A DNA stretch of 64,000 bases from CAVVAL01 sp963742725 (lineage in GTDB: Bacteria > Actinomycetota > Actinomycetes > Mycobacteriales > Cryptosporangiaceae), in the NCBI GenBank assembly GCA_963742725.1, contig CAVUMX010000003.1:1798001-1862000 (forward strand), given 5' to 3'. Below are positions 1 through 8,116 of this stretch, piece by piece; the first letter of the stretch is position 1; each line of letters opens with the position of its first letter. The notes under the pieces are model-generated. The model searched no databases. It saw nothing but the letters and a program-made list of their open reading frames with translations, and was not told where the DNA came from. The position numbers and the translations under genes were made by a program.

Positions 1-541
1 CGGTGCTCGCGAGCGCGGCGACCTTGACACCCTTCTCGTGCGCCCGGGCCACGATGTCGGCCGGCGGAGGACCGAGCGCGTTGGCGAGCAGCGCGATCGG
101 GTGCGCGAGCGCCACCTCGACCTGCGGACGGGCGGTGGCGTCGGTCCAGCCGAGCAGGTGACGGCCGCGCGGCGCGGCACCGTTCAGCGGTAGGACGCCG
201 AGCCGTTCCAGGGTCTCGTCCACGAACCGGCGGTGCCCGGGCGGGATCATCGCCTCCAGCCGGGCTTCGAGATCGTCGGCATCCCCTCCAGCCACTTGAC
301 CACCCGCGCCGCCTCCGGCAACCGACGAAGCCGGCATCACGACGTCCACGCCGTACGGTTTCCCGTCGACGTGCGCGTCGATCCAGGCCAGCTCGGTCTC
401 CAGTTCCTCGGGCGTGAAGTACAGGGCACCGAGGACGCCGAGCCCGCCCGCGCGGCTCACGGCCGCCACCACGTCCCGGCAGTGACTGAACGCGAAAAGG
501 GGCAGTTCCAGGCCGAACATGTCCGCGACGGATGTCCGCAT
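1..541 (-). CDS. Nitronate monooxygenase / NPD-family flavin oxidoreductase (3' end beyond window)
   Basis: Open on the minus strand from an ATG at 541 to the left edge, 180 codons without a stop. The start reads MRTSVADMFGLELPLF, followed by CRDVVAAVSRAGGLGVLGAL, which is the N-terminal strand and glycine-rich turn of FMN-dependent 2-nitropropane dioxygenase-like TIM barrels. The last visible residues (ADIVARAHEKGVKVAAL) fit the next barrel strand. Members oxidise alkyl nitronates or act as enoyl reductases; the substrate here is unknown. No clear Shine-Dalgarno precedes the ATG, so the start rests on family alignment. It is divergent from the oxidase gene at 772. Identity as NPD family is solid; the C-terminal half is not visible. 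Confidence 0.8.
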   Translation of the reverse strand, partial: MRTSVADMFGLELPLFAFSHCRDVVAAVSRAGGLGVLGALYFTPEELETELAWIDAHVDGKPYGVDVVMPASSVAGGGAGGQVAGGDADDLEARLEAMIPPGHRRFVDETLERLGVLPLNGAAPRGRHLLGWTDATARPQVEVALAHPIALLANALGPPPADIVARAHEKGVKVAALAST

Positions 542-609
542 GGCGGCGAGTCTAAGGAGCCGTGACCCCAAAATGCAACACGTTCTAGTTTTCTGTTCGG
601 CGCGCCGAG

Positions 610-660
610 TTTCGGACTTTTGAGGGTCGGCCGGGGCCGAGAACCCTCAAAAGTCCGAAA
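610..660. repeat. Palindromic repeat, family A copy 1
   Basis: Perfect inverted repeat with 18-base arms: TTTCGGACTTTTGAGGGT at 610-627 and its exact complement at 643-660. The 15-base spacer is itself partly palindromic (TCGGCC, GGCCGA). It lies between two divergent genes, so a role as an ordinary transcription terminator is unlikely here. A second copy with identical arms is at 2402-2452. The rest of the 542-771 gap is GC-rich with no gene; TTGACA at about 699-704 could be a -35 box for the oxidase gene. Confidence 0.9.
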
Positions 661-771
661 GTGGGGGGCCGCAGGGCGGGGGGGGAGAACGCGTTCTTGT
701 TGACAGTCCCGTCACAGAGGGGTGACCCTGACGTAACAAACAAGTGCTTGCTCGTGAAGGGCGGTGCGCCG

Positions 772-2391
772 ATGAAGCCCACCCGGCGGGAATTCCTCCG
801 GACGACCGCACTCGGCGCTGGCGCCGCCCTCGCCAGCGGGGCCTTCGGCCAACTCGGCGCACTCGCGGCCTACGGCGACGTCCCGGCCCTGGCCGGCAGG
901 ACGGCCGTCGTGATCGGCAGCGGGTTCGCCGGGGCGGTCGCGGCGCTGCGGCTCGGGCAGGCCGGCGTCCGGACGACCGTCCTCGAACGTGGCCGCCGCT
1001 GGGACGTCGACGCCGCGGGCACCACGTTCTGCACGATCAACAACCCCGACGGCCGCGCCGCCTGGTTCTCCGACCACCCCTACATCGGCGCGAACAAGCA
1101 CGTGACGATCCCCCGGTACGCCGGCCTGATCGACCGGATCCCCGGCGACGGGATCGACGCGATCACCGGGGTCGGCGTCGGCGGCGGGTCGCTGGTGATC
1201 GGCACGTTCATGCCGCAGCCGCGCCGGTCGTCGTTCCAGTCCGTGTTCCCGGCGGGGATCGACTTCGACGAGATGAACCAGGTGTACTGGCCGCGCGCCC
1301 GGCGGGAGCTGGGCGTCTCCACGATCCCGGACGACATCCTCGCCCACCCCCAGTACAAGGGCGCGCGGGCGTGGCTGGACTACGTCCGCGCGTTCGGCAA
1401 GGAAGCGGAGCGGATCCCGTTCCTGGTGGACTGGGACGTCATCCGCGAGGAACTGGCCGGGCGGCGGCCGCCGGGGCATTCGGCCGGCGAGGGCCCGTAC
1501 GGCAGCAACTCGGGGTCCAAGAACAGCGTGGACCGCAACTACCTGCGCCGCGCCGCCGCGACCGGCAACGTCACGATCCTGCCGCTGCACGAGGTGACCG
1601 AGATCCACGAGGTGGCCGGGACGGACGGGTTCGAGCTGCGCGTCCGCGAGATCGACGAGCGCGGCACGGTCCTGGCGACGAAGACCGTCACCTGCGACCT
1701 GCTGTTCATGGCCGCCGGTTCCCTGTTCACCACGTCGCTGCTGGTCACGGCCAAGGCGAAGGGCTGGCTCACCCGCCTGTCCGACCAGGCCGGCAAGGGA
1801 TTCGGCAACAACGGCGACTTCCTGGTGTTCCGGACCAACCTCACCCGCGACGTCGGCAACCGCCAGGGCGGACCGGGCGTCGCCCAGTTCTACGACGACG
1901 GCAACCCGTACGGCGAGACGACCATGGCATGGGAGGCCGCGCCGTGGCCCGACTGGCTGGGCACCACGAACATGGCGCACCTCGTCAAGTCGATCACGCC
2001 GGCGCGTGGCGAGATCCGGTACGACGCCGCGACCGGGAAGGCCCGCATCAACTGGCCGTACCGGGAGATGGAGACCAGCGCGGACAAGGCCGGCCGCGAC
2101 CTCGTCACCCGGCTGTGGTGGCAGACCGAGGGCCGCCACGGGCGGCTGTTCAACGGGCTGCCCATCTATGACCGTGGCCAGGACCTCGGGTCCCGCGTCA
2201 CCTGGCACCCGCTCGGCGGCATGGTCATGGGCAGGGCCTGTGACCTCGACGGCAAGGCGCACGGGTACGCCAACCTGTACGTCATCGACGGCGCGCTGAT
2301 TCCCGGCTCGACGTGCAACGCCAACCCGTCCCTGACGATCACGGCCGTCGCCGAACGCTGCCTGGACCGCTTCGTGGCAGCGCACGCGTAA
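772..2391 (+). CDS. Tat-exported GMC-family oxidoreductase, cholesterol-oxidase-like
   Basis: 539 aa. The ATG at 772 is chosen over upstream starts because it begins a twin-arginine signal (TRREFLRTTALGAGAA) about 11 bases after GAAGG. The mature part opens with an FAD-binding Rossmann motif (VVIGSGFAGAVAALRLGQAG). The C-terminus has the GMC active-site pair: the histidine in WHPLGGMVMG and the asparagine in CNANPSLTITAVAER, placed as in class I cholesterol oxidases, which oxidise and isomerise 3-beta-hydroxysterols at the expense of O2. Length matches that family. Sterol as substrate is an inference; other GMC alcohol oxidases are possible. The gene stands alone, bracketed by the two family A palindromes. 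Confidence 0.85.
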   Translation: MKPTRREFLRTTALGAGAALASGAFGQLGALAAYGDVPALAGRTAVVIGSGFAGAVAALRLGQAGVRTTVLERGRRWDVDAAGTTFCTINNPDGRAAWFSDHPYIGANKHVTIPRYAGLIDRIPGDGIDAITGVGVGGGSLVIGTFMPQPRRSSFQSVFPAGIDFDEMNQVYWPRARRELGVSTIPDDILAHPQYKGARAWLDYVRAFGKEAERIPFLVDWDVIREELAGRRPPGHSAGEGPYGSNSGSKNSVDRNYLRRAAATGNVTILPLHEVTEIHEVAGTDGFELRVREIDERGTVLATKTVTCDLLFMAAGSLFTTSLLVTAKAKGWLTRLSDQAGKGFGNNGDFLVFRTNLTRDVGNRQGGPGVAQFYDDGNPYGETTMAWEAAPWPDWLGTTNMAHLVKSITPARGEIRYDAATGKARINWPYREMETSADKAGRDLVTRLWWQTEGRHGRLFNGLPIYDRGQDLGSRVTWHPLGGMVMGRACDLDGKAHGYANLYVIDGALIPGSTCNANPSLTITAVAERCLDRFVAAHA

Positions 2392-2399
2392 CCCCCGCG

Positions 2400-2454
2400 A
2401 GTTTCGGACTTTTGAGGGTCGGCCGAGGCCGGGAACCCTCAAAAGTCCGAAACT
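2400..2454. repeat. Palindromic repeat, family A copy 2
   Basis: Same 18-base arms as the copy at 610-660, here extended to 20 bases each (2400-2419 and 2435-2454), with a 15-base spacer differing at two positions from copy 1. It is flanked by a run of C (2392-2396) and a run of G (2455-2460) that would lengthen the stem. It sits between the convergent stops of the GMC oxidase (2391) and the SGNH hydrolase (2465) and could act as a bidirectional terminator, although no T tract follows. Confidence 0.9.
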
Positions 2455-2464
2455 GGGGGGATGC

Positions 2465-4018
2465 TCAGTACACCCGGGAGCCGATGAAGTCGTTGTAGTT
2501 GTAGCCGACCGGGTTGGCGTAGTTGCGGGTCTCGAACGTCCAGCGCTGGCTGGCGTCCGTGGAGCTGCAGGTGACGAGCCGCAGCGCCGAGTTCGCGAAC
2601 CCCAGGCACAGCCCGGAGTTCGACGCCGGCCGGATCGTGGCGCCGTTGAAGACCCACTTCTGGTTGGCGCCGCCGTGGCAGTTCCAGAGGATGACGTTGG
2701 AACCGGACGCGTCCACGCACCGGTCGTGCGACAGCTCGACGTGCAGCGACTGGCGTCCGGCGTCGTACCAGAAGCCCTGGTTCCGGCCGCCGTGGCAGGT
2801 CCAGGCCAGCAGCCTCGTGTTGTTGCGCGAGTTGTAGCCCTCGCCGTCGACGCACTGGTTGTTGCCGGCGTTGCGGAGTTGCCGGAACTCCAGCAGTCCG
2901 CTGTAGAGGGCCGTGCCGTTGGTGCTGCCGGGGTCCACGCAGGTGGCGCGTGGCTGGCCGGAGTTGAAGAACGCGGTCATGCAGGCCGCGAACGCGCCGT
3001 GCCCCGAGTAGTTCGGGTGAAGCGACTGGCGGGCGGCGTTCTCGTCGAAGATGTTGCCGTTCTCCAGGTAGATCCCGCGCGCCCAGGGTTGCTCGTCGCA
3101 GACGCTGTGGCCGTCGAAGAGCCGGCTGGCGTCGAGGTAGCGGACGCCGAGGTTGGTGGCGGCGGCCCGGATCCCCCGCTCGAACATCGGCACGGCCTTG
3201 TTCCGGGCGAACGCGGCGTCGGCGAGGTACAGCGTGCAGCCACCCCCGTACCAGCCGGGGAAGTTCGGGTTGTCCTCCACGTCCGGGCCGCCGGGGCTCG
3301 GGTACGACATGAGGACGAGTTCGTAGTCGGTGGGCAGGTAGCCGGCGTTCGTCATCGTCCGCTTCACGTCCGTGACCGCCGTTTCGACACTGCGGCGCGT
3401 CCCTTCGACCCGCCCCGCCCACACGTCGGTGTAGGTGGGCCAGCACGCGCCCTGGAAGAAGATCCGGCGCCGGGCGCAGTCGGGCGCGACCTGCCCGAAC
3501 TGGATGCTGCCCTCGCCGTTGGCGCCGACCACGATCCAGACGAGCTTGAGCCGGGTGTTGCGGGCCTTGATCGCCAGGTTGTCGCCCTGGTTGCGTTCGT
3601 TCCACTGGCGCGGGCCGCCGAACACCAGGTGGGCGGGCTCGCCGCCGGAGCAGGCGACGTTGTACCGGACGTCGGCCGGGATGCCGAGCCGCCAGACCGC
3701 CTGGTCGAGCGAGCGGTCGCAGTAGTTGCTGGGCTGGTGGGTGCCGGGTTCGTAGTTGCCGACGCCTTCGCCGGAGATCTCGCTGTCACCCATCGTGATC
3801 AGCGCGGTCCTGCGCTGCTCGATGGGCCGGATCGCGGTGCTGCCGTAGAGCTGCTGGGCCTCCTGCGCGCGCAGGGTCTCCAGTGCCGCCGGCAAGGGTT
3901 GGATGGGGGGTCGGGCGGCGTGGGCCGCGGATGGCGAGAGGGCGGGTGAGACGAGACCGACAAGCAACGCCGTGACGAGACGTAGGGCCCGTCTCTCCTG
4001 GAGCGGGAAGCTGGCCAT
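2465..4018 (-). CDS. Secreted SGNH/GDSL hydrolase with C-terminal ricin-type lectin domain
   Basis: 517 aa. Start ATG at 4018 follows AGGAAGG at good spacing and begins a Sec signal peptide (RRALRLVTALLVGL up to SAAHAA). The hydrolase part shows SGNH blocks: GDSEISGEG (nucleophile Ser), an oxyanion-type block around VGANGEGS, and the catalytic His region SLHPNYSGHGAF at about residue 325. The last 130 residues hold ricin B lectin repeats (NNQCVDGEG, HDRCVDASGS, NQKWVF, QRWTF). Such proteins are extracellular esterases or lipases carried to glycans by the lectin. The exact ester substrate is unknown. Divergent from the LuxR regulator at 4143. Confidence 0.85.
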   Translation of the reverse strand: MASFPLQERRALRLVTALLVGLVSPALSPSAAHAARPPIQPLPAALETLRAQEAQQLYGSTAIRPIEQRRTALITMGDSEISGEGVGNYEPGTHQPSNYCDRSLDQAVWRLGIPADVRYNVACSGGEPAHLVFGGPRQWNERNQGDNLAIKARNTRLKLVWIVVGANGEGSIQFGQVAPDCARRRIFFQGACWPTYTDVWAGRVEGTRRSVETAVTDVKRTMTNAGYLPTDYELVLMSYPSPGGPDVEDNPNFPGWYGGGCTLYLADAAFARNKAVPMFERGIRAAATNLGVRYLDASRLFDGHSVCDEQPWARGIYLENGNIFDENAARQSLHPNYSGHGAFAACMTAFFNSGQPRATCVDPGSTNGTALYSGLLEFRQLRNAGNNQCVDGEGYNSRNNTRLLAWTCHGGRNQGFWYDAGRQSLHVELSHDRCVDASGSNVILWNCHGGANQKWVFNGATIRPASNSGLCLGFANSALRLVTCSSTDASQRWTFETRNYANPVGYNYNDFIGSRVY

Positions 4019-4046
4019 GGGCGCCTTCCTCTCAAACCGGGAGGTG

Positions 4047-4060
4047 TTACCAAAAGGTAA
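4047..4060. promoter_or_regulatory. Short inverted repeat in divergent promoter region
   Basis: TTACC-AAAA-GGTAA lies in the 124-base gap between the divergent SGNH hydrolase and LAL regulator genes, about 30 bases upstream of the hydrolase start. Its position would suit an operator for one or both genes. Arms are only five bases, so this is weak. Confidence 0.3.
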
Positions 4061-4142
4061 TCGGACGGACACCTAATGTGAATAGTTTTCGGATCCGGAA
4101 TCGGTTCACCCAGGAGGCCTCCGACCACGCACACTGTGGAGC

Positions 4143-6965
4143 ATGGAGGCCGGGTTCGTCGGGCGTGGCCGGGAGTTGGACCTGCTCACCCGACGCGTCG
4201 CCGACGTGGCGACCGGGGGGAACGGCGGTGCCGTTCTCGTCCTCGGCGAGCCCGGAATCGGGAAGACGGCGATCGTCGAGGAGGCCACGCGCGGTGCCGG
4301 CGTCCCCGTCCTGATCGGACGCTCCGTGATCGACGACGGCGCCCCCGCGTTCTGGCCGTGGTTGCGCCTGCTCGACCAGGCCGCGGCCGCACCGCTCGGG
4401 CTCGGCCCCGAGCTGCTCGACCTCGGCGGCGACGCGCTCGCGACCGGACCGGCGCCACGGTTCCGGGCCATCGACCGGGCGGCCCGCGCCCTGATCGCCG
4501 CCGCCGCGGACACCGGGCTGGTGCTCGTCCTCGACGACCTCCAGTGGGCGGACGAGGCGTCCCTGCAGCTCCTGCGGTACCTGTGCCGGGAGCTGGCCGG
4601 CACGCGGCTGCTCGTGCTCGGCACCGTCCGCGACCCCGACGGCGCCGCCGGAGTGCCGCCGCTGCTCACCGAGATCACCGGGGCGCCGACCGTGGAGGTC
4701 CTGCGGCTGGCGCCGCTGAGCCGGGCCGACGTGGGCGCCTACCTCGGTTCGGCGGCGCATCCGTCCTGGTCGGAGGAGGTGCACCGGCACAGCGGCGGGA
4801 ACCCCCTGTTCGTCCGGGAACTGGTCCGGCTGCTGAACCAGGAGGGCCGGCTCGGTGAACCGGCCGGACACCTGCCCGTCCCCGCCGAACTCCGCCGGCT
4901 GGTCGGCTACCGGCTCGGACGGCTCGGCGAGCGCTGCCACCGGCTCCTCGGCGGATGCGCGGCACTCGGCGACGAGGTCGACCTCACGCTGCTCGCCGCC
5001 GCCGACCCCGGTCCTGGTCCGGTCGGCCCGCCGCTCGCCGAGGCCGTCGCCGCCGGGGTCCTCCTCGACGACCCGGACACGCCGAACCTGCTGCGGTTCT
5101 CCCACGGGCTCGTCCGCCAGGCCGCGTACGACTCCCTCGAACGCGCCGACCGCCTCGACTGGCACCGCCGCATCGCCGGCGCCCTGCGGACGGCGAGCGC
5201 GCCGAGCGACCTGGCCCGGCACGCCGTCCGCGCGGCCGTCGACGCCGGCAGCTGCCGGGACGCCATCACCGCCTGCCGCGACGCGTCGGCCGACGCCGCC
5301 CGCCGGCTCGCCTTCGACGACGCGATGCACTGGCAGCGCCAGGCGCTCGCGCTGCTGGACGCGGCCGGCGCCGACGACACCGAGCGGGCGACCACGCTGC
5401 TGGCCACGGCCGGGACCGCGTACCGGGCCGGCCTGGTGAACGAGGCGCTCGACCAGTGCCGCGACGTGGCCGACCTCGCCGAACGGCTCGACCGCACGGA
5501 CCTCCTCGCGGAGGCGGCGGTTGTCGTGCGCGGTGTCGGCGGCCCACCGGCGTTCGCGATGACGTCCCTGTGCGAGCGGGCGCGCGCCCGGCTCGGCGAC
5601 GAGGACTCCGCCCGGCACGCCCGCGTCCTCGCCCAGCACGCGCTGGTCATGGCCGAGCACGCCGACGCGGCACAGGCGAAGGAACTCAGCGCGCGGGCGC
5701 TCGCGATGGCGGAGCGCAGCGGCGATTCCGGCGCGCTGATCGAGGCCCTGCACTCCCGGCACGACGCCCTCGGCGGACCCGCCGATCTCGCCGCCCGGCG
5801 CGACCTCGGGATGCGCCTGCACGCGCTCGCCGTCACCGCCGGCCGGCCGGACGCCGCCGTCTGGGCCCACATCTGGCGGTTCGAGACGGCGTTGCAGGCC
5901 GGCGACATGGTCATGTTCGACGACGAGCTGACCGGCCTCGCCGCGCTCGTCGACCGTCTCGGCTGGCCGATCGCGCGGTGGCACCTGCTGCGCGCCGAAG
6001 CCACCCGCGCGCTCATCGCGGGCGACTTCGCCACGACCGAGTCCCTCGCGCTGGAGTTCCAGAAGGTCGGCGCTCTGACCCAGGACTACGCGATCCACGG
6101 CCTCTTCTACGCGTTCATCAGCGAGCTGCTGCACCGCACCGGCCGCTACGGCGACTACGAACCGGGGATGACGGAGTTCAGCGCGGCGGTGCCGATCCCG
6201 GTCGGCCGCGCGTTCTTCGGGCTCTACAGCCTCCAGCAGGGCGATCACGAGACCGCCGCCCGTCAGCTCGCCCGGCTCCGGCCCGTGCTCGACACGCTGC
6301 CGGTCGACCTCCGGTGGCTGCCGACGGTCTGCATCACCGGCCTGCTCGCTACCGGTCTCGGCGACCGCGCGACGGTCGAGTGGTGCTACCGCACCGTCCT
6401 GCCGTACGCCGATCTCTACCTGAACTCGACCACCGGCTGCGCGGGGTCGATGACCCGGGTCCTGGGCGCGCTCGCCGCCGGCCTGGGAGACCTCGACAGC
6501 GCCGACGGGCACTTCACCGCCGCCGCCGAGCGGGAACGGCTGATCGGAGCCCGCGCCGACCTCACGCTCGTCCAGCTCCAGCACGCCACCGTGCTCGCCG
6601 CCCGCAACCGCCCCGGCGACCGCGACCGCGCGGCCGCCCTCGCCGCCGACGCGCTGCGTGGCGCCCGGCGGCTCGGCATGCGGCCCACCGCCGACGGCGC
6701 GGCGGCGCTGCTCGCCGAGCTGTCGGACGTGCCGCTGACCGCGCGGGAACGCGAGATCGCGCTGCTCGTCGCCGCCGGGCTCCCCAACCGGGCCGTCGCG
6801 CAGCGGCTCGTCCTGTCCGAGCGGACGGTGGAGACGCACGTCCGGAACCTGCTCGCCAAGCTCGGGCTGGCCAACCGGACGCAGGTCGCCGGGTGGGCCG
6901 CCCGCAGCGGTTACGTAGGCGATCTCAGTGGCAGCACTGACGCGCCGGGGGCCACCCGCGGCTGA
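4143..6965 (+). CDS. LuxR-family ATP-binding transcriptional regulator (LAL type)
   Basis: 940 aa, normal for large ATP-binding LuxR regulators. The N-terminus carries FVGRGRELDLL and a Walker A motif (GEPGIGKT, about residues 37-44), then a Walker B-like stretch LVLVLDDLQWADEAS. The middle is a helical TPR-like region rich in Ala/Leu. The C-terminus is a LuxR helix-turn-helix (LTAREREIALLVAAGL through SERTVETHVRNLLAKLGL). Such proteins are pathway-specific activators in actinomycetes. No regulon is visible; the divergent hydrolase or the downstream pair at 7005-8116 are candidates. The ATG at 4143 has a weak GTGGAG in front of it. Confidence 0.92.
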   Translation: MEAGFVGRGRELDLLTRRVADVATGGNGGAVLVLGEPGIGKTAIVEEATRGAGVPVLIGRSVIDDGAPAFWPWLRLLDQAAAAPLGLGPELLDLGGDALATGPAPRFRAIDRAARALIAAAADTGLVLVLDDLQWADEASLQLLRYLCRELAGTRLLVLGTVRDPDGAAGVPPLLTEITGAPTVEVLRLAPLSRADVGAYLGSAAHPSWSEEVHRHSGGNPLFVRELVRLLNQEGRLGEPAGHLPVPAELRRLVGYRLGRLGERCHRLLGGCAALGDEVDLTLLAAADPGPGPVGPPLAEAVAAGVLLDDPDTPNLLRFSHGLVRQAAYDSLERADRLDWHRRIAGALRTASAPSDLARHAVRAAVDAGSCRDAITACRDASADAARRLAFDDAMHWQRQALALLDAAGADDTERATTLLATAGTAYRAGLVNEALDQCRDVADLAERLDRTDLLAEAAVVVRGVGGPPAFAMTSLCERARARLGDEDSARHARVLAQHALVMAEHADAAQAKELSARALAMAERSGDSGALIEALHSRHDALGGPADLAARRDLGMRLHALAVTAGRPDAAVWAHIWRFETALQAGDMVMFDDELTGLAALVDRLGWPIARWHLLRAEATRALIAGDFATTESLALEFQKVGALTQDYAIHGLFYAFISELLHRTGRYGDYEPGMTEFSAAVPIPVGRAFFGLYSLQQGDHETAARQLARLRPVLDTLPVDLRWLPTVCITGLLATGLGDRATVEWCYRTVLPYADLYLNSTTGCAGSMTRVLGALAAGLGDLDSADGHFTAAAERERLIGARADLTLVQLQHATVLAARNRPGDRDRAAALAADALRGARRLGMRPTADGAAALLAELSDVPLTAREREIALLVAAGLPNRAVAQRLVLSERTVETHVRNLLAKLGLANRTQVAGWAARSGYVGDLSGSTDAPGATRG

Positions 6966-7004
6966 CGATTCCCTCCTGATAGCCGTCACAGGAGGTGGAT
7001 CCCG

Positions 7005-7619
7005 ATGCACGCACGACTCCAGGTCACCGTCACCGGCGCGACCATGCCCCCCGGTGCGCCGGACACGCTGGTCGACACGATCGCCGGGCACCCCGGCTTC
7101 GCCGGGCTCTACCTGCTCGAACAGGACGGCGGCGGGCACGGCACGCTGCTCACCCTCTGGGCGACCGACGAGGACGCCCGCCGCGCCTCCGAACGGACCG
7201 CCGCCCAGCTCGGTCCGCGCCCGACCGCCCTGGCCAGCGACGAGGTGTACGAGGTCGCCCGCCAGGTGGACGGTGCCGCCGCCGGCGAGGCGCCTGCCGC
7301 CGCGTCCATCCTCTGGTTCGACGGGCCGCTGAGCGAGGAGCGGATCGCCGCCGCCGCGCGGGCGAACGACGAGCGGATCATCCCCGCCGTGGCCGCGCTG
7401 CCCGGCAACATCGGCGCCATCGAGCTGTGGGACCCGGCCGCCCGGTCGGTCGCCGTCGTCCTCCTCGCCACCACCCCGGAGGCTCTCGCCGCGATGCACG
7501 ACGGCGCCATGGCGACCAAGCTCCTGCCCGGCGAGGACCCGGCGCTCATCCCCGAGGCCGACCGCCTGGAGCAGTACCGCGTTGTCGCAAGCGCCATCCC
7601 GGAAGGAGCGGTCTCATGA
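7005..7619 (+). CDS. Hypothetical protein, possibly two dimeric alpha-beta barrel repeats
   Basis: 204 aa, soluble, no signal or membrane segment. A strong AGGAGGTGG precedes the ATG. The two halves look alike (HARLQVTVTGA and later AASILWFDGPLSEE; LLTLWATDEDARRASER and VAVVLLATTPEALAAM), suggesting a duplicated ferredoxin-like fold of the ABM/Dabb kind. No catalytic residues can be named. Its stop overlaps the start of the YceI-like gene (ATGA), so the two are translationally coupled. It lies 40 bases downstream of the LuxR gene and may be in the same transcript. The function is not recognised. Confidence 0.7.
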   Translation: MHARLQVTVTGATMPPGAPDTLVDTIAGHPGFAGLYLLEQDGGGHGTLLTLWATDEDARRASERTAAQLGPRPTALASDEVYEVARQVDGAAAGEAPAAASILWFDGPLSEERIAAAARANDERIIPAVAALPGNIGAIELWDPAARSVAVVLLATTPEALAAMHDGAMATKLLPGEDPALIPEADRLEQYRVVASAIPEGAVS

Positions 7620-8116
7620 CCCTCACCGCGCCGGCCATCGCGCCCGCCACGTACCGCATCGACGCGCGGCGCAGCAGCCTCCGGTTCGTCGCCCGCACGC
7701 TGTTCGGGCTGGTGGAGGTCGCCGGCTCGATCCCCCTGCGCGACGGATCGGTGCTCGTCGCCGAGGACGTCTCGCTGTCCCGGGTACACGCCACCCTGGA
7801 CGCCGCCGCCATCGACACCGGCAACCGCCGCCGCGACAACGGCCTCCGCGGCCGGCAGTTCCTCGATGTCGCGCGGCACCCGACGATCACGTTCAGCAGC
7901 CGGGAGGTCCGCACGGACAGCGTCACCGGCGTGCTCACCGTCCGGGGCATCGGCCAGCGCGTCACCCTCGACCTGACCGCCATGCCGGAGCCGGACGGGT
8001 GCCGGTTCGTCGCCACCTCCCGGATCGACCGCCGGGCCTTCGGCGTCACGGCCTCGCGCGGCTTCATCCCGCCCGAACTCGACGTCACGATCGAGGTGTA
8101 CGCATCACCCCGATGA
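7616..8116 (+). CDS. YceI-family lipid-binding protein
   Basis: 166 aa. ATG at 7616 lies in an ATGA overlap with the preceding gene and follows GGAAGGAG. The sequence matches the YceI lipocalin-like fold: TYRIDARRSSLRFVARTLFG at the N-terminus, NGLRGRQFLDVARHPTITF in the middle and DVTIEVYA at the end. YceI proteins bind polyisoprenoid or other amphiphilic lipids. Unlike many homologues it has no signal peptide, so it is probably cytoplasmic. Its last 12 bases overlap the 3' end of the convergent decarboxylase gene. Confidence 0.88.
   Translation: MTLTAPAIAPATYRIDARRSSLRFVARTLFGLVEVAGSIPLRDGSVLVAEDVSLSRVHATLDAAAIDTGNRRRDNGLRGRQFLDVARHPTITFSSREVRTDSVTGVLTVRGIGQRVTLDLTAMPEPDGCRFVATSRIDRRAFGVTASRGFIPPELDVTIEVYASPR

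Noticed and set aside
712..2442. A 576-codon open frame opposite the GMC oxidase
   Set aside because: It mirrors the oxidase in a GC-rich antisense frame, shows no recognisable motif, and its composition is the usual Arg/Gly/Pro shadow.
4047..7499. An 1150-codon minus-strand open frame opposite the LuxR regulator
   Set aside because: It is a shadow of the LuxR-LAL gene and neighbours; the plus-strand reading has clear Walker and helix-turn-helix motifs.
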